Positions 1 through 10,885 of a stretch of 64,000 nucleotides of DNA are shown one piece after another (the stretch's first letter is position 1; each line of letters opens with the position of its first letter). The position numbers were made by a program, and so were the translations under genes. This stretch comes from Photorhabdus noenieputensis. Lineage in GTDB: Bacteria; Pseudomonadota; Gammaproteobacteria; Enterobacterales; Enterobacteriaceae. The notes beneath the pieces were generated by a model. The model was given only the letters and a program-made list of their open reading frames with translations, ran no database searches and was not told where the DNA came from. The stretch is from contig NZ_RCWC01000001.1 in NCBI RefSeq assembly GCF_018448935.1, positions 124,001 to 188,000 on the forward strand, written 5' to 3'.

Positions 1-2
1 AT

Positions 3-251
3 GATAATCCGCGTAATGAAGAACCACAGGCAATTGTTGCTGACATTCTGACGGGTTTTCTTGATCCGGGGAGGGTGATAGCGGTTCATGGCCGTGTTGA
101 AGCAGTAACCAGCGCTATTATGCAGGCAAAAGCAGATGATGTTGTATTGATAGCGGGTAAAGGCCATGAAGATTATCAATTGGTCGGCCATCGTCGCTTG
201 GATTATTCGGATCGGTTAACTGTTGCTCGGTTATTAGGGGTGATTGCATGA
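3..251 (+). CDS. murE: UDP-MurNAc-tripeptide synthetase MurE, 3' end only
   Basis: C-terminal 82 residues of MurE, the cytoplasmic ligase that adds meso-diaminopimelate to UDP-MurNAc-L-Ala-D-Glu. The 5' part lies outside the window. The fragment opens with DNPRNEEP, the conserved DNPR motif that contacts meso-DAP in Gram-negative MurE, and continues through [10 protein letters not shown], a family signature near the C-terminus. The stop codon TGA (249-251) overlaps the murF start in an ATGA quartet, as expected for translationally coupled dcw genes. Identity is secure from the motif and the position directly before murF. Confidence 0.95.
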   Translation, partial: DNPRNEEPQAIVADILTGFLDPGRVIAVHGRVEAVTSAIMQAKADDVVLIAGKGHEDYQLVGHRRLDYSDRLTVARLLGVIA

Positions 252-1627
252 TTTCCCTCACTTTGCAACAACTGGCACAAGTCACGAATGGCGTATTGAA
301 TCAGGTGACTGAACAGCAGGCAGCAAATATTTGTATCAGTAATGTGACTACTGACAGCCGTCAGGTTGGAAATGGTAGTCTGTTTATTGCCTTGAAAGGT
401 GAGCGTTTTGATGCTCATGATTTTTTTGCTGATGCAGTAAAAGCCGGTGCCGGTGCTTTGCTTGTCAGCCGTGTGTTGGATGTTAACTTTCCACAGGTCG
501 TGGTTAAAGATACTCGTTTGGCAATGGGTAAATTAGCAGGTTGGGTTCGCCAACAGAGTAATGCTCGTGTCGTTGCGTTGACAGGTTCGTCTGGCAAAAC
601 ATCGGTGAAAGAGATGACTGCGGCGATTTTGCGCCAATGTGGCAACACGCTCTATACCGCAGGTAACCTGAATAATGATATTGGCGTACCGCTGACATTG
701 TTCAGACTAACAGAACAACATGAGTTTGCTGTGGTTGAATTAGGTGCAAGCCATGTTGGTGAAATTGCCTATACCGTAGAAATGGTTCGGCCAGAAACGG
801 CATTAGTTAATAACCTGTTTGCTGCGCATTTAGCGGATTTTGGTTCTCTTGCGAGTATTGCAAAAGCTAAGGGCGAGATTTTTACCGGCCTTACAGAAAA
901 AGGTACGGCGATTATCAATCTGGAAAGCAATGATTGGACTCATTGGCAACAGGTTATTGGTGACAAAACCGTACAGCGTTTTTCCATGCAACAAGCATCA
1001 GGCGCTGATTTTTACGCTACGGATATTCAGGTTAAACAACTGACGACGGATTTTTGTCTGCATACGCCTATTGGCAGCATAGAAATCAACTTGCCGTTGC
1101 CTGGGAAACACAATGTCGCCAATGCGTTAGCGGCCAGTGCGTTGGCAATCTCTGTTGGTGCAACCTTACGAGATATTCGTTCGGGCTTATTGGAGCTGAA
1201 AGCGGTACCAGGGCGATTGTTTCCAATCAATCTGGCAGAAGGAAAATTGCTGCTTGATGACACGTATAACGCCAATGTTGGTTCAATGACCGTTGCGGTT
1301 CAGGTGTTATCACAGATGCCGGGTTACCGAGTGTTGGTTGTTGGCGATATAGGGGCATTAGGTGAACAGTCAGAAGATTACCATCGTCAGATTGGTGAAA
1401 CCGCAGCTTCTTGCGGTATTGATAGTGTGTTCAGTGTCGGCAAATTAAGTGTTCATGTTAGTGAGGCAAGTGGTTGTGGTCAGCATTTTGCGGATAAAGC
1501 CGCATTGATCGCAACATTGGTTCCACTATTACAACAACACAAAGTTATTTCAGTGTTAGTTAAAGGTTCGCGCAATACCACGATGGAAGATGTTGTCTAC
1601 GCATTACAGGAGAGCTTCACATGTTAG
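248..1627 (+). CDS. murF: UDP-MurNAc-tripeptide:D-Ala-D-Ala ligase MurF
   Basis: Cytoplasmic ATP-dependent Mur ligase that adds D-Ala-D-Ala to complete the UDP-MurNAc-pentapeptide. The protein has 459 residues, close to the E. coli length of 452. The N-terminal substrate domain is followed by the ATP-binding motif TGSSGKTSV at 112-120, and later by the Mur ligase motifs [10 protein letters not shown] and [10 protein letters not shown]. The start overlaps the murE stop by 4 bp. The stop (1625-1627) lies inside mraY, whose ATG is at 1621, so the overlap is 7 bp. This tight packing indicates one polycistronic message. Confidence 0.97.
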   Translation: MISLTLQQLAQVTNGVLNQVTEQQAANICISNVTTDSRQVGNGSLFIALKGERFDAHDFFADAVKAGAGALLVSRVLDVNFPQVVVKDTRLAMGKLAGWVRQQSNARVVALTGSSGKTSVKEMTAAILRQCGNTLYTAGNLNNDIGVPLTLFRLTEQHEFAVVELGASHVGEIAYTVEMVRPETALVNNLFAAHLADFGSLASIAKAKGEIFTGLTEKGTAIINLESNDWTHWQQVIGDKTVQRFSMQQASGADFYATDIQVKQLTTDFCLHTPIGSIEINLPLPGKHNVANALAASALAISVGATLRDIRSGLLELKAVPGRLFPINLAEGKLLLDDTYNANVGSMTVAVQVLSQMPGYRVLVVGDIGALGEQSEDYHRQIGETAASCGIDSVFSVGKLSVHVSEASGCGQHFADKAALIATLVPLLQQHKVISVLVKGSRNTTMEDVVYALQESFTC

Positions 1628-2703
1628 TTTGGCTGGCCGAATATTTGGTCAAATATCACACCGGCTTTAACGTCTTTTCTTACTTGACGTTTAGGGCTAT
1701 CGTCAGCCTGCTGACTGCTTTGGCTATCGCATTGTGGATGGGTCCGCGCATGATCGCCTTCCTGCAAAAATTACAAATTGGGCAGGTTGTTCGCAATGAT
1801 GGGCCGGAGTCTCACTTTAGCAAACGTGGTACGCCGACAATGGGTGGTTTGCTGATCTTACTTTCAATTACGATTTCTACACTGTTGTGGGTACGCTTGA
1901 ATAACCCCTATGTTTGGTGCGTGCTGATTGTGCTGATTGGTTACGGCATTGTTGGTTTTGTGGATGATTACCGCAAAGTCGTGCGCAAAGATACTAAGGG
2001 GTTGATTGCCCGCTGGAAGTATTTCTGGCAGTCCGTTCTGGCATTAGGGGTGGCGTTTGCAATGTACAGCGTTGGTAAAGATACTCCGGCAACGCAATTG
2101 GTCGTGCCATTCTTTAAAGATGTGATGCCGCAACTGGGTGTGCTTTACATTCTGTTGACCTACTTTGTAATTGTCGGAACCAGTAATGCGGTGAATCTGA
2201 CGGACGGATTGGATGGTTTGGCAATTATGCCAACCGTTTTTGTCGCGGCGGGCTTTGCTTTGGTGGCATGGGCAACAGGTAACGTCAACTTTGCTAACTA
2301 TCTGCATATCCCTTATCTGAGTCATGCTGGCGAGCTGGTTATCGTCTGTACTGCGATTGTTGGCGCGGGGTTAGGTTTCTTGTGGTTTAACACTTACCCG
2401 GCTCAGGTTTTCATGGGGGATGTCGGTTCTTTGGCATTAGGTGGTGCACTGGGGACGATTGCTGTGTTGTTACGCCAGGAGTTTCTACTGGTGATTATGG
2501 GTGGTGTATTTGTGGTAGAAACCCTGTCAGTTATTTTACAGGTGGGTTCTTTTAAACTGCGCGGGCAGCGTATTTTCCGTATGGCACCTATTCACCATCA
2601 CTATGAATTGAAAGGCTGGCCAGAACCGCGTGTTATTGTGCGTTTTTGGATTATTTCTCTGATGCTAGTGCTGATTGGCTTGGCAACATTGAAGGTACGT
2701 TAA
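1621..2703 (+). CDS. mraY: Phospho-MurNAc-pentapeptide translocase MraY
   Basis: Integral inner-membrane enzyme that transfers phospho-MurNAc-pentapeptide to undecaprenyl phosphate, giving lipid I. It has 360 residues, the same as E. coli. The catalytic Asp pair is visible in FVDDYRKV (D115, D116). [10 protein letters not shown] and the histidine-rich [15 protein letters not shown] motif also mark the family, and multiple hydrophobic segments span the protein. It overlaps murF by 7 bp, and murD follows after 2 bp. Confidence 0.97.
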   Translation: MLVWLAEYLVKYHTGFNVFSYLTFRAIVSLLTALAIALWMGPRMIAFLQKLQIGQVVRNDGPESHFSKRGTPTMGGLLILLSITISTLLWVRLNNPYVWCVLIVLIGYGIVGFVDDYRKVVRKDTKGLIARWKYFWQSVLALGVAFAMYSVGKDTPATQLVVPFFKDVMPQLGVLYILLTYFVIVGTSNAVNLTDGLDGLAIMPTVFVAAGFALVAWATGNVNFANYLHIPYLSHAGELVIVCTAIVGAGLGFLWFNTYPAQVFMGDVGSLALGGALGTIAVLLRQEFLLVIMGGVFVVETLSVILQVGSFKLRGQRIFRMAPIHHHYELKGWPEPRVIVRFWIISLMLVLIGLATLKVR

Positions 2704-2705
2704 TC

Positions 2706-4016
2706 ATGGCGGATTATTTGGGTAAAAAAGTCGTCATTATCGGGTTGGGGCTGACAGGTCTCTCCTGTGTTGACTTTTTTATGACACGAGGCGTGATCCC
2801 TCGTGTGATGGATACTCGTGCGGTACCACCCGGCAAGGATAAACTGCCCGATGGTGTTGAGTGTCACAGTGGAAGCCTGAATACGGGTTGGTTGATGGAT
2901 GCTGACTTGATTGTTGTAAGCCCAGGCGTTGCTTTGGCAACGGCGGAATTGCAGGCTGCGGCTAATGCAGGTATCGAAATTGTTGGTGATATCGAGTTGT
3001 TTTGCCGTGAAGCAACAGCCCCAATCGTCGCCATTACGGGCTCTAATGGTAAAAGTACCGTTACCAGTCTTGTCGGTGAAATGGCGAAAGCGGCTAATTG
3101 GCAGGTGGGTGTTGGCGGTAATATTGGCCTGCCTGCATTAGAATTGTTGAAGAAATCTTGTCAGCTTTATGTCTTAGAGCTCTCCAGTTTCCAGTTGGAA
3201 ACCACATATAGCCTGAACGCAGCCGCCGCCGCTGTGCTTAATGTGACTGAGGACCATATGGATCGCTACCCTCAGGGAGTATCTCAGTACCGGGCGGCTA
3301 AATTGAGGATTTATCATCAAGCGAAAAGATGCATTGTAAATGCTCAAGATCCCCTGACACTGCCTGAAACGGGTATGGACAGTCGCTGTGTCAGCTTTGG
3401 TGTCGATTGTGGTGACTACCAGTTGGATAGTGAAAATGCCTGTTTAAAAGTTCACAACCAATCACTGTTGGCGACAAATGAAATTAAGCTGACTGGACGA
3501 CATAACTATATTAATGGGGTGGTTGCATTGGCTTTAGCTGATGTGGTTGGTATTCCTCGTGAAGCTAGTTTGGCAACATTGACGGTTTATCCGGGGCTTA
3601 ACCATCGTTTCCAGCTTGTTCATTTGAACAACGGGGTACGTTGGATTAACGACTCTAAGGCGACCAATGTTGGCAGTACGGTAGCTGCGCTCGATGGTCT
3701 GAACTTGGAGGGCACGCTTTATTTACTGTTAGGTGGTGATGGTAAGTCGGCAGACTTTTCTCCGCTCAACCCTTTCCTTTGTGGGGATAAAATTCGGCTT
3801 TACTGCTTTGGTCGGGATGGGAAACGACTGGCGCAACTACGCCCGGAAATAGCGACTTTAACTGAAACTATGGAACAGGCGATACGTGATATTGCTCCGC
3901 GGCTGGTGGCTGGTGACATGGTGCTGTTATCTCCTGCTTGTGCAAGTCTTGATCAGTTCCGTAATTTTGAACAGCGTGGTCATGAGTTTACTCGTCTGGC
4001 AGAGGAGTTGGGCTGA
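2706..4016 (+). CDS. murD: UDP-MurNAc-L-alanine:D-glutamate ligase MurD
   Basis: Cytoplasmic Mur ligase that adds D-Glu to UDP-MurNAc-L-Ala. An in-frame ATG exists at 2646 inside mraY, but the start at 2706 ([10 protein letters not shown]) gives 436 residues, close to E. coli MurD (438). It also has an AAGGT ribosome-binding sequence just upstream. The Rossmann-like GLGLTG is at the N-terminus, TGSNGKST is at 111-118, and the central motif [10 protein letters not shown] is present. The stop overlaps the ftsW start by 1 bp (TGATG). Confidence 0.96.
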   Translation: MADYLGKKVVIIGLGLTGLSCVDFFMTRGVIPRVMDTRAVPPGKDKLPDGVECHSGSLNTGWLMDADLIVVSPGVALATAELQAAANAGIEIVGDIELFCREATAPIVAITGSNGKSTVTSLVGEMAKAANWQVGVGGNIGLPALELLKKSCQLYVLELSSFQLETTYSLNAAAAAVLNVTEDHMDRYPQGVSQYRAAKLRIYHQAKRCIVNAQDPLTLPETGMDSRCVSFGVDCGDYQLDSENACLKVHNQSLLATNEIKLTGRHNYINGVVALALADVVGIPREASLATLTVYPGLNHRFQLVHLNNGVRWINDSKATNVGSTVAALDGLNLEGTLYLLLGGDGKSADFSPLNPFLCGDKIRLYCFGRDGKRLAQLRPEIATLTETMEQAIRDIAPRLVAGDMVLLSPACASLDQFRNFEQRGHEFTRLAEELG

Positions 4017-5209
4017 TGTCTATTCCGGGATTCAGTAGATTAAAAGACTGGGTTATTGGTGGCCGTGAAACTGATGCCACCAATATGGTGTTGTATGATC
4101 GCACACTGGTTTGGCTGACACTCGGATTGGGAATTATCGGCTTTGTTATGGTGACATCAGCATCAATGCCGGTTGGGCAGCGTCTTGCAGAAGATCCGTT
4201 TCTGTTTGCTAAGCGTGATGCAATTTATCTCTTGCTGGCTTTCGGGGTGTCATTGATCACATTGCGTATCCCGATGGCTTTCTGGCAACGTTATAGCAAT
4301 TTGATGTTGCTTATTTCCGTTATTTTGTTGCTGGTTGTTCTGGTAGTGGGGAATTCAGTCAATGGAGCATCGCGTTGGATTGCCATTGGGCCTTTGAGAA
4401 TTCAACCTGCTGAGTTATCGAAACTTTCTCTATTTTGCTATCTCGCCAGTTATTTGGTACGCAAAGTAGAGGAAGTACGGAATAACTTTTGGGGATTTTG
4501 TAAGCCAATGGGCGTGATGGTTGTGTTAGCGGTGTTACTTCTGGCTCAACCTGACTTGGGAACGGTGGTTGTACTGTTTGTAACAACGTTGGCAATGCTA
4601 TTTCTGGCCGGGGCAAAGTTATGGCAGTTTCTCGCGATTATTGGTTCAGGGGTATTCGCGGTGGTTCTGTTAATCATTGCTGAACCTTACCGTATACGCC
4701 GTGTAACTTCCTTTCTGGACCCTTGGGAAGATCCATATGGCAAAGGTTATCAATTAACGCAATCTTTGATGGCTTTTGGTCGTGGGGAATTTTTAGGGCA
4801 AGGACTAGGAAATTCAATACAGAAACTGGAATACCTGCCGGAAGCACATACTGACTTTATTTTCTCTGTTTTGGCAGAAGAATTAGGCTACGTAGGTGTG
4901 GTTTTGGTGTTGTTAATGATATTCTTCGTCGCTTTTCGCGCAATGACGATAGGTCGTCGCGCATTACAGATGGATCAGCGTTTTTCAGGTTTTCTGGCTT
5001 GTTCGGTAGGTATCTGGTTCAGTTTTCAGGCTCTGGTTAACGTTGGGGCCGCCGCAGGTATGTTACCGACTAAAGGTTTGACTTTACCTTTGATTAGTTA
5101 CGGTGGTTCAAGTTTGCTGATTATGTCGACAGCTATCGTATTGCTATTAAGAATTGATTTTGAGACACGCTTGGCAAAAGCTCAGGCGTTTGTAAGGAGC
5201 CCCCGATGA
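4016..5209 (+). CDS. ftsW: Septal peptidoglycan glycosyltransferase FtsW
   Basis: SEDS-family polytopic membrane protein that polymerises lipid II at the septum together with the transpeptidase FtsI. It has 397 residues (E. coli 414). After a short cytoplasmic N-terminus there are about ten hydrophobic segments. Conserved SEDS motifs include GASRWI, PAELSKL, a large periplasmic loop with EAHTDFIF, and the C-terminal [11 protein letters not shown]. It sits between murD and murG, with 1-bp and 4-bp overlaps. Confidence 0.96.
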   Translation: MSIPGFSRLKDWVIGGRETDATNMVLYDRTLVWLTLGLGIIGFVMVTSASMPVGQRLAEDPFLFAKRDAIYLLLAFGVSLITLRIPMAFWQRYSNLMLLISVILLLVVLVVGNSVNGASRWIAIGPLRIQPAELSKLSLFCYLASYLVRKVEEVRNNFWGFCKPMGVMVVLAVLLLAQPDLGTVVVLFVTTLAMLFLAGAKLWQFLAIIGSGVFAVVLLIIAEPYRIRRVTSFLDPWEDPYGKGYQLTQSLMAFGRGEFLGQGLGNSIQKLEYLPEAHTDFIFSVLAEELGYVGVVLVLLMIFFVAFRAMTIGRRALQMDQRFSGFLACSVGIWFSFQALVNVGAAAGMLPTKGLTLPLISYGGSSLLIMSTAIVLLLRIDFETRLAKAQAFVRSPR

Positions 5210-6273
5210 GTGGCAAAACCCGGCGTTTGATGGTGATGGCAGGTGGAACCGGAGGGCATGTCTTCCCAGGGTTGGCTGTAGCTCATCATTTAAAAGACCA
5301 GGGCTGGGACGTTCTCTGGTTGGGAACAGCGGATCGTATGGAAGCCGATTTAGTACCGAAACATGGTATTGACATTGAATTTATTCAGATTTCTGGTCTG
5401 CGAGGTAAAGGGATCAAAGCATTGTTAGCTGCCCCGGTCCGAATTTTCAAAGCAATCCGTCAGGCAAAGGCGATTATACGTCGCTATCAGCCAGATGTCG
5501 TGCTTGGCATGGGGGGATATGTTTCTGGTCCCGGCGGTATTGCTGCATGGATGTGCGGTATTCCGGTTGTGTTGCATGAGCAGAATGGTATTGCCGGGCT
5601 GACAAACCGGTGGCTGGCTAAAATTGCTACGACTGTTTTACAAGCATTTCCCGGTGCATTTCCGAAAGCACCCGTTGTTGGTAACCCTGTCCGCGAAGAT
5701 GTGTTGGCACTGCCTATACCTAAACAACGTTTGACAGGGCGTGAAGGTCCGATTCGGGTTCTGGTTGTTGGCGGCAGTCAGGGGGCGAGAATTCTGAACC
5801 AGACAATGCCTGAAATTGCTGCCCGTATGGGTGATAAAATGACTCTTTGGCATCAGACAGGCAAAGGGGCTAAAGAAAGTGTGCAGAATGCCTACAACAA
5901 TTCAGTTAAATGCGAACATAAGATTACTGAATTTATTGACGATATGGCACAAGCTTATGCCTGGGCTGATGTGGTGATTTGTCGTTCTGGCGCGTTGACG
6001 GTGAGTGAAGTGTCTGCTGCGGGATTACCGGGGATTTTTGTGCCATTTCAGCATAAAGATCGTCAGCAATACTGGAATGCGTTACCTCTAGAAAAGGTTG
6101 GCGCTGCAAAAATACTGGAGCAACCACAATTTACGGTGGATGCAGTAATCGAATTGTTAACTCAGTGGCAACGGCCACAATTGTTGGAAATGGCGGAAAA
6201 AGCCCGTTCAGCAGCAATTGTTGATGCAACTGAGCGAGTTTCGGCGGCATTAATCGATGCGGCAAAGAAATGA
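5206..6273 (+). CDS. murG: Lipid II synthase MurG (GlcNAc transferase)
   Basis: Membrane-associated glycosyltransferase (GT28, GT-B fold) that moves GlcNAc from UDP-GlcNAc to lipid I on the cytoplasmic face. It has 355 residues, equal to E. coli. The N-terminal glycine-rich loop GGTGGH is at 13-18, followed by the acceptor-site motif HEQNGIAG. The C-terminal donor domain has [10 protein letters not shown] and [10 protein letters not shown]. The ATG overlaps the ftsW stop by 4 bp. A short hairpin follows before murC. Confidence 0.97.
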   Translation: MSGKTRRLMVMAGGTGGHVFPGLAVAHHLKDQGWDVLWLGTADRMEADLVPKHGIDIEFIQISGLRGKGIKALLAAPVRIFKAIRQAKAIIRRYQPDVVLGMGGYVSGPGGIAAWMCGIPVVLHEQNGIAGLTNRWLAKIATTVLQAFPGAFPKAPVVGNPVREDVLALPIPKQRLTGREGPIRVLVVGGSQGARILNQTMPEIAARMGDKMTLWHQTGKGAKESVQNAYNNSVKCEHKITEFIDDMAQAYAWADVVICRSGALTVSEVSAAGLPGIFVPFQHKDRQQYWNALPLEKVGAAKILEQPQFTVDAVIELLTQWQRPQLLEMAEKARSAAIVDATERVSAALIDAAKK

Positions 6274-6278
6274 TTTAG

Positions 6279-6298
6279 ACCGCCTTAAAAAGGGCGGT
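6279..6298 (+). other. Intercistronic hairpin between murG and murC
   Basis: Arms ACCGCCTT (6279-6286) and AGGGCGGT (6291-6298) flank an AAAA loop, with one G-U pair if transcribed. There is no T-tract, so it is unlikely to terminate. It occupies the only real gap between murG and murC and may affect message stability or murC translation. The role is inferred. Confidence 0.5.
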
Positions 6299-6328
6299 AA
6301 AGCAAACATATATAGTGAAGAAGAAAAC

Positions 6329-7804
6329 GTGAATACACAACAATTGGCGAAATTAAGAGCTTTCGTGCCTGAGATGAGAAAAGTCAGGCACATCCACTTT
6401 GTTGGCATTGGTGGTGCTGGCATGGGGGGGATCGCCGAAGTGTTGGCTAATGAAGGTTATCAGATTAGTGGATCTGATTTAGCGCCAAACCCGGTAACTC
6501 GGCAACTGACTAAGTTGGGCGCTCAAATTTATTTTAATCATCGTCCTGAAAATATACTGGATGCCAGTGTTGTTGTGGCTTCAAGCGCAATTCAGGCGGA
6601 TAACCCGGAAATTGTTGCAGCTCGTGAGGCCCGAATTCCGGTTATTCGCAGAGCGGAGATGTTGGCAGAACTCATGCGCTACCGTCATGGTATTGCTATT
6701 GCCGGGACTCACGGTAAAACAACGACAACGGCGATGATTTCTAGCATCTATGCACAGGCTGGCTTAGATCCCACTTTTGTTAATGGTGGTTTAGTTAAAG
6801 CAGCGGGAACACATGCTCGTCTTGGCAGTAGCCGTTATTTAATTGCGGAAGCTGACGAAAGTGATGCTTCTTTCTTGCATTTGCAGCCGATGGTGGCGGT
6901 CATTACGAATATCGAAGCTGACCATATGGATACCTATCATGGTGACTTCGAAAACCTGAAACAGACGTTTATTAACTTTTTGCACAATTTACCTTTCTAT
7001 GGGCGTGCAGTTATGTGCATAGATGATCCGGTTGTCAAAGAGTTAGTCCCTCGTGTGGGGCGCTATATCACAACGTATGGTTTTAGTGAAGAAGCAGATG
7101 TCCGAATTACCCATTATGAGCAAAAAGGTGCTCAGGGATATTTTACTGTCAGTCGTCAAGATATGGCGGATCTGAAAGTCGTATTGAATGCACCAGGTCG
7201 CCATAATGCACTGAATGCGGCGGCGGCAGTGGCTGTTGCGACTGAAGAGGGTATTTCTGGCAGTGATATTTTGGCTGCGTTGGCAGGTTTTCAGGGAACC
7301 GGCCGCCGTTTTGATTTTTTGGGCAATTTTTCTCTGGAACATGTTAACGGCAAAAGTGGCAATGCGATGTTGGTTGATGATTATGGTCATCATCCAACGG
7401 AAGTGGACGCAACGATTAAAGCCGCCCGTGCTGGCTGGCCGGATAAACGTATTGTGATGATATTCCAACCTCATCGTTATACCCGAACCCGTGATTTATA
7501 CGATGACTTTGCCAATGTGTTGAATCAGGTAGATGTATTGCTGATGTTGGACGTTTACTCTGCGGGTGAAGCGGTTATTCCGGGGGCAGATAGCCGTTCA
7601 TTGTGCCGTACTATCCGTAGTCGCGGTAAGTTAGATCCGATTTTGGTATCTGATCCGGCGAAGGTAACCGCTGCGTTGGCCCAGGTGTTGGATGGTGATG
7701 ATTTAATTCTGGTTCAAGGGGCCGGCAATATAGGCAAAATAGCGCGTAATCTGGCTGAAACAAAATTACAGCCATCTTTGAATGAGGAAAAACGCAATGG
7801 CTGA
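6329..7804 (+). CDS. murC: UDP-MurNAc:L-alanine ligase MurC
   Basis: Cytoplasmic ligase that adds L-Ala to UDP-MurNAc, the first of the four Mur ligase steps. The start is called at GTG 6329 ([10 protein letters not shown]) rather than the longer ATG frame at 6257. This gives 491 residues, exactly the E. coli length, and removes a leader encoded by the murG-murC hairpin. [10 protein letters not shown] near the N-terminus binds the nucleotide, the P-loop GTHGKTTT is at 126-133, and [10 protein letters not shown] and [10 protein letters not shown] follow. The stop lies 8 bp inside ddlB. Confidence 0.96.
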   Translation: MNTQQLAKLRAFVPEMRKVRHIHFVGIGGAGMGGIAEVLANEGYQISGSDLAPNPVTRQLTKLGAQIYFNHRPENILDASVVVASSAIQADNPEIVAAREARIPVIRRAEMLAELMRYRHGIAIAGTHGKTTTTAMISSIYAQAGLDPTFVNGGLVKAAGTHARLGSSRYLIAEADESDASFLHLQPMVAVITNIEADHMDTYHGDFENLKQTFINFLHNLPFYGRAVMCIDDPVVKELVPRVGRYITTYGFSEEADVRITHYEQKGAQGYFTVSRQDMADLKVVLNAPGRHNALNAAAAVAVATEEGISGSDILAALAGFQGTGRRFDFLGNFSLEHVNGKSGNAMLVDDYGHHPTEVDATIKAARAGWPDKRIVMIFQPHRYTRTRDLYDDFANVLNQVDVLLMLDVYSAGEAVIPGADSRSLCRTIRSRGKLDPILVSDPAKVTAALAQVLDGDDLILVQGAGNIGKIARNLAETKLQPSLNEEKRNG

Positions 7805-8717
7805 GAAAGTCGCGGTACTGTTGGGGGGAACTTCTGCTGAGCGTGAAGTTTCGCTGTTATCGGGACACGCCGTGTTGGCTGGATTGAGAGAAGCAGGTAT
7901 TGATGCTCATCCAGTTGATACAAAAGATTTTCCTGTGACTCAACTTAAAGATGCCGGATTTGAGAAAGTCTTTATCGCGCTTCATGGGCGCGGTGGGGAA
8001 GATGGTACTTTGCAAGGTGTATTAGAATTTTTGCAGTTGCCCTATACCGGTAGTGGCGTGATGGCCTCCGCATTGTCAATGGACAAATTGCGCACAAAAC
8101 AGTTATGGCAGGGAATTGGATTGACTGTTTCGCCATATGTTTCAATGAATTCTCAGCAATTTGAACGATTGACAGATTTTCAACTCCAAGAATATGTAGC
8201 AGATTTAGGTCTGCCATTAATTGTTAAGCCAAGTCTGGAAGGTTCCAGTGTTGGTATGACTAAGGTTAATGAGATTTCTGAGTTGCGTGGCGCATTAGAG
8301 ACCGCGTTTCGTTATGACGTTGACTTGCTGATAGAAAAATGGTTGTACGGCCCGGAATACACGGTAGCCATCCTTGGTGATACGGCTTTACCTTCTATTC
8401 GTATTCAACCCGCTGCTATTTTTTATGACTATGATGCAAAATATCTGTCTGAAGAAACACAGTATTTTTGCCCAAGTGGCTTAAGTGATGAAAAAGAGCA
8501 GCAATTGGTAGAAATGGCGCTTAAAGCTTATCAATCAGTAGGATGTAGTGGTTGGGGACGGGTAGATGTCATGATGGATACTGATGGTGGTTTCTATTTG
8601 CTGGAGGTGAATACATCGCCAGGGATGACCAGCCACAGCTTGGTACCGATGGCTGCGCGTCAGGCTGGATTAAGTTTTTCACAGTTGGTGGCAAAGATTT
8701 TGGAGTTGGCTGATTGA
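7797..8717 (+). CDS. ddlB: D-alanine--D-alanine ligase DdlB
   Basis: ATP-grasp enzyme that makes the D-Ala-D-Ala substrate used by MurF. The ATG at 7797 ([11 protein letters not shown]) follows GAGGAAAA and gives 306 residues, matching E. coli DdlB. An upstream in-frame ATG at 7782 has no better support. Motifs are [34 protein letters not shown] and the C-terminal metal-binding [17 protein letters not shown]. It overlaps murC by 8 bp and is separated from ftsQ by 1 bp. Confidence 0.96.
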   Translation: MAEKVAVLLGGTSAEREVSLLSGHAVLAGLREAGIDAHPVDTKDFPVTQLKDAGFEKVFIALHGRGGEDGTLQGVLEFLQLPYTGSGVMASALSMDKLRTKQLWQGIGLTVSPYVSMNSQQFERLTDFQLQEYVADLGLPLIVKPSLEGSSVGMTKVNEISELRGALETAFRYDVDLLIEKWLYGPEYTVAILGDTALPSIRIQPAAIFYDYDAKYLSEETQYFCPSGLSDEKEQQLVEMALKAYQSVGCSGWGRVDVMMDTDGGFYLLEVNTSPGMTSHSLVPMAARQAGLSFSQLVAKILELAD

Positions 8718-8718
8718 T

Positions 8719-9525
8719 ATGTCTCAAGCGGCCCTGAAAGTAAGGGGACGGGATAATGAAAATAGCAGTTCCCGTCCTAGTAACGGCTCTTACCTGGCAG
8801 GGCTTATCTTCTTCCTGATGGTAATTGGGACCATTATTTGGGGAGGTTGGGCCGTCCTTAACTGGATGAAAGATGCGAACAGATTGCCTATTTCAAAATT
8901 GGTGGTAACGGGTGAGCGTCACTACACTACCAACGATGATATCCGGCAGGCAATTTTGTCATTAGGGCAACCGGGAACTTTCATGACGCAGGATGTGAAT
9001 ATCATTCAGCAACAAATTGAACGGATGCCGTGGATAAGGCAAGTCACTGTCCGTAAACAGTGGCCTGATGAACTGAGAATTCATCTGGTAGAATATGTCC
9101 CTTATGTGCGCTGGAATGAAACACAAATGCTGGATGCAGAAGGTCAGGTATTCAGCATGCCGACTGAATGGGAAGTTAAAGGGTATTTCCCGATGCTTTA
9201 TGGCCCACAAGGCAGTGAAAAAGAAGTACTTGATGGTTACCGAGCTATGGCTAAACTTCTCGCTGCCAATAAATTGAAATTAAAAGCGGCGGCAATGACT
9301 GCGCGTCGTTCCTGGCAACTGACGCTGGATAATGGTATCCAGCTAAAGCTGGGAAGAATGGATACAACAGGCCGTATTAAACGTTTTATCGAGCTTTATC
9401 CACTGTTACAGCAGAACACAGAGAAAAGGGTAGATTACGTGGATTTGCGTTATGACAGTGGTGCCGCGGTAGGTTGGGTACCTTTACCAATCGGTGATCC
9501 TAATGCTCCGGCCAAAGGGCAATAA
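8719..9525 (+). CDS. ftsQ: Cell division protein FtsQ
   Basis: Bitopic divisome protein that links FtsA/FtsZ-side components to FtsBL and the septal synthases. It has 268 residues (E. coli 276). A short cytoplasmic tail is followed by one membrane segment at about 25-49. The periplasmic POTRA domain begins near 58 ([13 protein letters not shown]), and the FtsQ beta-domain follows. It starts 1 bp after ddlB. A 41-bp gap to ftsA contains that gene's ribosome-binding site. Confidence 0.95.
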   Translation: MSQAALKVRGRDNENSSSRPSNGSYLAGLIFFLMVIGTIIWGGWAVLNWMKDANRLPISKLVVTGERHYTTNDDIRQAILSLGQPGTFMTQDVNIIQQQIERMPWIRQVTVRKQWPDELRIHLVEYVPYVRWNETQMLDAEGQVFSMPTEWEVKGYFPMLYGPQGSEKEVLDGYRAMAKLLAANKLKLKAAAMTARRSWQLTLDNGIQLKLGRMDTTGRIKRFIELYPLLQQNTEKRVDYVDLRYDSGAAVGWVPLPIGDPNAPAKGQ

Positions 9526-9566
9526 ACAATTACTGGCAATAATTATATGAGGCAGGCAGAACAACG

Positions 9567-10823
9567 ATGATCAAATCGACGGACAGAAAATTAGTAGTTG
9601 GCCTAGAGATTGGCACAGCAAAGGTATCTGCCCTTGTTGGTGAAATTCTGCCCGATGGTATGGTTAATATTATCGGGGTGGGAAGCTGTCCATCCCGCGG
9701 TATGGATAAAGGCGGTGTAAACGACCTGGAGTCGGTTGTTAAATGTGTACAGCGGGCTATCGATCAGGCTGAATTGATGGCGGATTGTCAAATTTCCTCT
9801 GTTTATCTGGCGTTATCTGGAAAACATATCAGTTGTCAGAATGAAATCGGGATGGTTCCTATTTCCGAAGAGGAAGTTACTCAGGAAGATGTAGACAATG
9901 TTGTTCATACTGCCAAATCAGTTCGTGTACGTGATGAATACCGAATACTGCATGTTATTCCGCAAGAATATGCCATCGATTATCAGGAAGGCATTAAAAA
10001 TCCGGTGGGGCTTTCTGGTGTGCGTATGCAGGCGAAAGTTCACTTGATTACCTGTCATAACGATATGGCGAAAAATATTGCAAAAGCCGTTGAACGCTGT
10101 GGTTTGAAAGTCGACCAGCTTATTTTTTCCGGGTTGGCTGCCAGTTATGCTGTTTTGACCGAAGACGAGCGTGAATTGGGCGTTTGCGTGGTAGATATCG
10201 GCGGTGGGACGATGGATATTGCGGTGTATACCGGCGGAGCACTGCGTCATACCAAAGTTATCCCTTATGCCGGCAACGTTGTCACCAGTGATATTGCTTA
10301 TGCCTTTGGTACGCCACCAAGCGATGCAGAAACGATAAAGGTACGCCACGGTTGTGCACTAGGTTCGTTAGTCAGCAAAGATGAAAGTGTGGAAGTGCCA
10401 AGTGTCGGTGGGCGTCCACCACGTAGCTTACAGCGTCAGACGTTGGCTGAGGTTATTGAGCCGCGTTACATCGAATTACTGAATTTAGTGAATGATGAAA
10501 TTTTGCGATTGCAGGAACAGTTACGCCAGCAGGGGGTTAAACACCACTTGGCTGCGGGTATTGTCTTGACTGGTGGTGCTGCTCAGATTGATGGCTTGGC
10601 TGAATGCGCTCAGCGTGTGTTCCACGCTCAGGTGCGTATTGGTCAACCTCTTAATATTACTGGTCTGACGGACTATGCGCAGGAACCCTATTATTCAACA
10701 GCAGTAGGGTTGCTGCATTACGGGAAAGCCTCTCACCTTAATGGTGATGCGGATATTGAAAAACATGCTTCAGTGAGTCGCTGGTTTAAGAGAGTCAGTA
10801 GCTGGCTGAAAAAAGAGTTTTAA
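9567..10823 (+). CDS. ftsA: Actin-like cell division protein FtsA
   Basis: Actin-fold ATPase that tethers FtsZ to the inner membrane and recruits later divisome proteins. It has 418 residues (E. coli 420). The N-terminal phosphate-1 motif VVGLEIGTAKV, the 1C subdomain, the central CVVDIGGGTMDIAVY and the C-terminal amphipathic membrane-targeting helix (SRWFKRVSSWLKKEF) are all visible. GAGGCAGG upstream serves as ribosome-binding site. ftsZ follows after 62 bp. Confidence 0.97.
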   Translation: MIKSTDRKLVVGLEIGTAKVSALVGEILPDGMVNIIGVGSCPSRGMDKGGVNDLESVVKCVQRAIDQAELMADCQISSVYLALSGKHISCQNEIGMVPISEEEVTQEDVDNVVHTAKSVRVRDEYRILHVIPQEYAIDYQEGIKNPVGLSGVRMQAKVHLITCHNDMAKNIAKAVERCGLKVDQLIFSGLAASYAVLTEDERELGVCVVDIGGGTMDIAVYTGGALRHTKVIPYAGNVVTSDIAYAFGTPPSDAETIKVRHGCALGSLVSKDESVEVPSVGGRPPRSLQRQTLAEVIEPRYIELLNLVNDEILRLQEQLRQQGVKHHLAAGIVLTGGAAQIDGLAECAQRVFHAQVRIGQPLNITGLTDYAQEPYYSTAVGLLHYGKASHLNGDADIEKHASVSRWFKRVSSWLKKEF

Positions 10824-10832
10824 TTTTATACA

Positions 10833-10854
10833 GAGGCTGCGTTTTTTTAGCCTC
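10833..10854 (+). other. Hairpin between ftsA and ftsZ
   Basis: GAGGCT (10833-10838) pairs with AGCCTC (10849-10854) around a loop containing seven T residues. The T-run is in the loop, not after the stem, so this is not a standard intrinsic terminator. It precedes the ftsZ ribosome-binding sequence (GGAGAGAA) and could modulate the ftsA to ftsZ expression ratio. That role is inferred. Confidence 0.45.
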
Positions 10855-10885
10855 GATATAAAGGCACAAAGCGGAGAGAAACTAT

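Noticed and set aside
2646-2705. Extended murD N-terminus
   Set aside because: The extra 20 codons lie in mraY; the 436-residue form matches the family length and has a ribosome-binding site.
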